Shown piece after piece: positions 59,865 through 64,000 of a stretch of 64,000 bases of DNA (positions are counted from its first letter, which is position 1; each line of letters starts with the position of its first letter). The position numbers and the translations under genes were made by a program. Below the pieces are notes generated by a model that ran no database searches, was not told the origin of the DNA, and saw only the letters and a list, made by a program, of their open reading frames with translations. Source of the stretch: Nannocystis sp. RBIL2 (GTDB lineage: Bacteria; Myxococcota_A; Polyangia; Nannocystales; Nannocystaceae); contig NZ_JAPNJW010000001.1 in NCBI RefSeq assembly GCF_026626745.1, positions 4,014,001 through 4,078,000 on the forward strand. The letters run 5' to 3'.

Positions 59865-61184
59865 ATGACGGCTGCGCAGGCTCGCGGATCTCGCCGGCAT
59901 CGCCGTCGCGGCGGCTCCCCACGGAGCGCGCCCGCCGTGCGCCGCTCCGTCCTCGCGGCCGTGGTCGCCGCGACCGCGCTGTCCGCCTGCGCGATCGAGC
60001 GCGGCAAGCAGTGGGGGCCGCCGGTGGTGCCCGCGGTGCCGGCTGTCCCCGAGGTCAGCCTGGTCCTGCTCGGCGACGTCGGCGCGAAGGGCCGGGCGGG
60101 CCAGGCGACCGCCGTCGAGCTCGAGCGCGTGCTGGCCGAGCACAAGCGCCGCGGCCGGCCCGCGGTGGTGCTCTGGCTCGGCGACAACATCGGCCCGGTC
60201 GGCCCCGGCGACCTCGGCCGCTGCACCGCGCCGGCGGCGGCGTGGCGGGCCAAGGGGCCGGCCGCGCTCGCGCGGGTGGTCCGCGCCCACGCGGCCGCCG
60301 GCGGCGCGGCGCTGGCCGCTCTCGGCGAGCAGGACTGGCGCTGCGGCCAGCCCGAGCTCGAGCTGCAGCCGGAGCCCGGCAAGGGCCCGCACCCGTGGGC
60401 CATGCCCGGGCACAACTACGCGGTCGCGGTCTATCCGGACGGACATGTCCTGGTGACCATGTCCTGCGCGACAGGTCTTTGCGCACCGGGTCCCAAGGAC
60501 ATGTCTCCCGAGACAGCCCCGCTGGTCGAGCTGGTGGTGGTCGACAGCGCCGCCTGGCTGGTCCCGCCGCGGGTGAACACCCCCGCGGCCGCGCGCGCCG
60601 ACCAGAGCGTGGCCGAGCAGGAGGCGCTGCTGAAGGCCCTGACCGCCGCGCCCGCGCCGTGGCCGCGCCTGCTCGTCAGCCACCACCCGCTCGAGAGCGC
60701 CGGCCCGCACGGGGTCGGCGGCATGTACAGCGACAGCGGCTACTACCTCCACGCCGCGCCGGTGCGCCGGGCGGTCGACGCCGGCCTGTTCGCCGGCGCG
60801 CTGTCGGCCCACGACCGCATGCTCCTGGCCACCGGCGACATCGGCCCGGCGACCAAGCGCTCGAGCCGCTACTGGCTCGAGCACCCTGTCTTTCAGGTCA
60901 TCTCGGGCTCGGCCTCGGCGCCCGACAGCCGCGGCGGGGCCCGCGGCCTGTGGTACTTCCAGGGCACCGCGCTCAAGGCCGAGCTGCAGACCAACCGCGC
61001 CGGCTTCGCCGAGCTGTACGTGCGCGAGGACAGCGTCTCGGCGGTGCTCCGCCGCCGCCGCGCCGGCCGCTGGGGCGCCGGCACGGTGACGATCCCGCTC
61101 GGTCGCCCGCCCCACCCGGCCGAGACGCCCTCGCCGGTGATGGACCCCTGCCTCTACTGCGACCCGGTCCCGCCGCGCCAGTGA
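59865..61184 (+). CDS. Lipoprotein with atypical metallophosphatase-like domain
   Basis: A 439-aa lipoprotein with an unusual basic N-terminus and a lipobox LSAC (Cys about 42). The order of motifs follows calcineurin-like metallophosphatases but several are altered: LLGDVG (expected GDxH), WLGDNIG (expected GDxxD/N), ALGEQDW (expected GNHE/D), VSHHPLE (kept) and LSAHDRM (expected GHxH). Some metal ligands are thus missing or moved, and activity is uncertain. A six-core 14-nt array (60444-60517) encodes about 25 residues between the third and fourth motifs, containing two Cys. The gene is divergent from the molybdenum hydroxylase operon. Confidence 0.7.
   Translation: MTAAQARGSRRHRRRGGSPRSAPAVRRSVLAAVVAATALSACAIERGKQWGPPVVPAVPAVPEVSLVLLGDVGAKGRAGQATAVELERVLAEHKRRGRPAVVLWLGDNIGPVGPGDLGRCTAPAAAWRAKGPAALARVVRAHAAAGGAALAALGEQDWRCGQPELELQPEPGKGPHPWAMPGHNYAVAVYPDGHVLVTMSCATGLCAPGPKDMSPETAPLVELVVVDSAAWLVPPRVNTPAAARADQSVAEQEALLKALTAAPAPWPRLLVSHHPLESAGPHGVGGMYSDSGYYLHAAPVRRAVDAGLFAGALSAHDRMLLATGDIGPATKRSSRYWLEHPVFQVISGSASAPDSRGGARGLWYFQGTALKAELQTNRAGFAELYVREDSVSAVLRRRRAGRWGAGTVTIPLGRPPHPAETPSPVMDPCLYCDPVPPRQ
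60444..60517. repeat. Six-core 14-nt-period array inside coding sequence
   Basis: Cores CATG 60444, CATG 60458, CAGG 60472, CCGG 60486, CATG 60500 and CAGC 60514, at exact 14-nt steps. It is the longest perfectly phased array in the window and lies entirely within the metallophosphatase-like gene. Confidence 0.82.
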
Positions 61185-61193
61185 GGGGGCGCG

Positions 61194-61274
61194 GCTGTCC
61201 CGAAGGCCAGCCCGCCTACCGCGGCCGGGTCCCGCCGCGCCGGCGAACAGGCACCAGCTGGCCCGAAGGCCAGC
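61194..61274. repeat. GCTG/CAGC hairpin pairs between convergent genes
   Basis: GCTG 61194 with CAGC 61208, and GCTG 61257 with CAGC 61271, each 14 nt apart (GGCTGTCCCGAAGGCCAGCC and GCTGGCCCGAAGGCCAGC). They lie between the stops at 61184 and 61275; the second ends on the stop of the minus-strand gene. Confidence 0.75.
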
Positions 61275-62462
61275 TCAGGGCAGCATCTCGCAGTCCTTCG
61301 CCGGCATCGCCGCGATCCAGTCGCGGATCAGCTGGACGCCCTTCTGGTCGATCACCCGGTTGGGCAGCTCGGGCATCTTGATCTCCGGGTCCAGCGAGTT
61401 CATGCGGAAGATGACGATGCTGTCGTCCGGCTGGCCGGGCACGATGTCGTAGTGGTGACCGCCGGTGCCCGGGCCCGCGGCCGCCGGCACCTTGCACACC
61501 CCGAGCTTGGCCTCGATCTCCTCCCAGGCCAGGAACACCAGCCCGCTCTTGCCGGCCCCGCCGCCGAGGCGGTGGCAGTGCGAGCAGTTGGCGTGCAGGT
61601 ACGAGCGGGCGCGGTCGGCGAGCGGCGCGTCGCCGAACGGGTCGACCAGCTGCGGCAGCGTCTGCATCTCGGGCAATGTCCCGGAGAACATGTCCTGAGA
61701 GGCGAGCCACTCGAGCTGGTTGACGGGCTGGCCGTCGACCACGATCTCGGTGTTGAGCTGGTGGGTGATCGTCCCCAGCAGCTCGGTGGCGTCGTCGCGC
61801 TCGTGGCAGCTGCCGCACTGGTCGAGGTTGGGCACGATGTACTCCTCGACCTGGGCGTCGCCCGCCTCGTCGATGAACGCGACGTCGACCCGCTTGCCGA
61901 TCTTGTGCAGCGTCGCCTCGGTCTGGGCGTCGTCCCACAGGTACGTCACCGACTTCCAGGCCCCGCCCTCGAGGTAGAGCAGGCGCGTCTCGATCATCCG
62001 CCGGCCCGCGGCCGGGTCGCGGCGGTCGTGGTCGAACCAGAAGTTCTTGATGATCACCGCGCCTTCGGGGAAGCCCCAGCCCTCGCCGTCGGTGAACTCG
62101 ATCTTGCCGCCCTCCGGCAGGACGATGAAGCGGCCCTTGCCCGCCGCGTCGGACCACAGCGGCGCCGCCACCGTGTAGGGCACCACGCCGTCCTTCGGCC
62201 CCAGGTCGACCATCGGGTCGAGGAAGAAGTCGTAGTCGCTGAGCTTCGGCAGCGGCCACTCGCCCTCGATCGGGCAGCGGGTCGGACCGGCGCACGGGTC
62301 GCCGGTGGTCGGCGCGGTGGTGTCGCTCGCCTCGGTACCGGCCGTGCCGATGCCGGTCGTCGTCGTCTCGCCGCCGCTCGTCGCCTCGGTGGCCTTGCCG
62401 CCGGCTTCGCCGCAGCCGGCGGCCGCGGCGACGAGGATGGCCGTCAGTACATGGCCTCGCAT
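61275..62462 (-). CDS. SO2930-type diheme c-type cytochrome lipoprotein
   Basis: A 395-aa lipoprotein (lipobox AAGC, Cys17) with a Thr-rich linker. It matches the TIGR03806 (SO2930-type) family: WPLPKLSDYDFF, VVPYTVAAPLWSDAAGKGRFI and a WxFPEGAVIIKNFWFD block, then two haem c motifs, Cys216-x-x-Cys219-His220 (CGSCH) and Cys293-x-x-Cys296-His297 (CSHCH). It probably carries electrons in the periplasm or at the outer membrane. GGAGGA 6-8 nt before ATG 62462 decides the start; this Shine-Dalgarno and a possible upstream ATG (62480) lie inside a 14-nt palindrome array. The beta-helix partner gene ends 29 nt upstream on the same strand, so the two form an operon. Confidence 0.85.
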   Translation of the reverse strand: MRGHVLTAILVAAAAGCGEAGGKATEATSGGETTTTGIGTAGTEASDTTAPTTGDPCAGPTRCPIEGEWPLPKLSDYDFFLDPMVDLGPKDGVVPYTVAAPLWSDAAGKGRFIVLPEGGKIEFTDGEGWGFPEGAVIIKNFWFDHDRRDPAAGRRMIETRLLYLEGGAWKSVTYLWDDAQTEATLHKIGKRVDVAFIDEAGDAQVEEYIVPNLDQCGSCHERDDATELLGTITHQLNTEIVVDGQPVNQLEWLASQDMFSGTLPEMQTLPQLVDPFGDAPLADRARSYLHANCSHCHRLGGGAGKSGLVFLAWEEIEAKLGVCKVPAAAGPGTGGHHYDIVPGQPDDSIVIFRMNSLDPEIKMPELPNRVIDQKGVQLIRDWIAAMPAKDCEMLP

Positions 62463-62481
62463 ACATGTCCTCCGGAGCATG
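62450..62481. repeat. 14-nt-period array over a translation start
   Basis: CATG at 62450, 62464 and 62478, each 14 nt apart, spanning the start region of the cytochrome gene. The spacer between the second and third unit supplies GGAGGA on the minus strand. Confidence 0.8.
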
Positions 62482-62491
62482 TGCTGTCCGC

Positions 62492-63895
<1,404 letters not shown>

Positions 63896-64000
63896 TGCAC
63901 CCTTCATACCCGATGCGAGTACCACGTCGCCAGATCGACAATCGCGTGACAACTTCTTCACGCAGCGCTGCGTCGGCACTCCTTGGGGGGCTCCTTATGG

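Noticed and set aside
60895-60907. CCTG…CAGG at 9-nt spacing in the metallophosphatase-like gene
   Set aside because: It does not follow the 14-nt period and may be chance in GC-rich DNA.

Overview
The window looks like chromosomal DNA of a high-GC myxobacterium, most likely Nannocystaceae-like. The signs are many Cys-anchored lipoproteins with long Thr/Asp/Ser-rich linkers, DUF4215-type 'CGDG…CDDGN' Cys-rich repeats, MYXO-CTERM-like tails on two secreted metalloproteases, paired DUF1592/DUF1552 proteins, and a very large Ser/Thr-kinase/ATPase/histidine-kinase fusion. I see no rRNA, tRNA, CRISPR array, phage module or IS element. Genus is an inference from protein style only.

Layout. 0.1-3.6 kb: two secreted lipoproteins (VWA; choice-of-anchor-L-like) separated by a strong intrinsic terminator. 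3.7-7.9 kb (minus): a 4-hydroxybutyryl-CoA dehydratase-like enzyme, a soluble histidine kinase and an AstB homologue whose catalytic Cys is Ser. 8-11.2 kb: a tail-anchored DnaJ-C-like protein, a beta-barrel protein and an L,D-transpeptidase. 11.2-15.6 kb: an island of lower GC with three exported proteins. 15.8-30.4 kb: GST, APP1 phosphatase, two tandem paralogous metalloproteases, an LLM flavin oxidoreductase, lipoproteins, a YqaA-like membrane protein, an ABC ATPase and a double DsbA-like lipoprotein. 30.5-37.3 kb: the giant hybrid kinase followed by a six-TM histidine kinase. 37.4-41.4 kb: a Sel1/TonB-C lipoprotein and an MmeI-like DNA methyltransferase with a degenerate nuclease motif. 41.4-47.3 kb (minus): a beta-barrel protein, an NRDE protein and an RND efflux pair. 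47.8-54.7 kb: DUF1592 and DUF1552 proteins, a small hydrolase, a propeller lipoprotein and a protein with a triplicated signal-like leader. 54.7-59.6 kb (minus): an acetoacetate-decarboxylase-fold protein and a three-gene molybdenum hydroxylase operon whose FAD subunit carries the four Cys of 4-hydroxybenzoyl-CoA reductase. 59.9-63.9 kb: an atypical metallophosphatase, then the TIGR03806/TIGR03805-type pair (diheme cytochrome and beta-helix protein).

The most unusual signal is not a gene. Arrays of a 10-nt palindrome (ideal GGACATGTCC, core CATG with CAGG/CCTG/CAGC/GCTG/CCGG variants) recur with a strikingly constant 14-nt period. Because the unit is palindromic and spacers are about 4 nt, each repeat-to-repeat interval can fold into a mini-hairpin of about 5 bp with a tetraloop, giving a string of adjacent hairpins. 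Arrays lie between convergent genes (3.66, 8.47, 27.8, 54.7, 61.2 kb), in other intergenic gaps (16.5, 26.2, 50.9, 51.6, 62.45 kb) and inside reading frames (10.3, 31.3, 32.6, 33.8, 46.1, 60.45 kb), mostly in linkers or tails. They were not seen in the 11.2-15.6 kb island. A second theme is the absence of Shine-Dalgarno sequences at about eight genes that instead have a -10-like hexamer 6-9 nt before the start codon, suggesting leaderless mRNAs.
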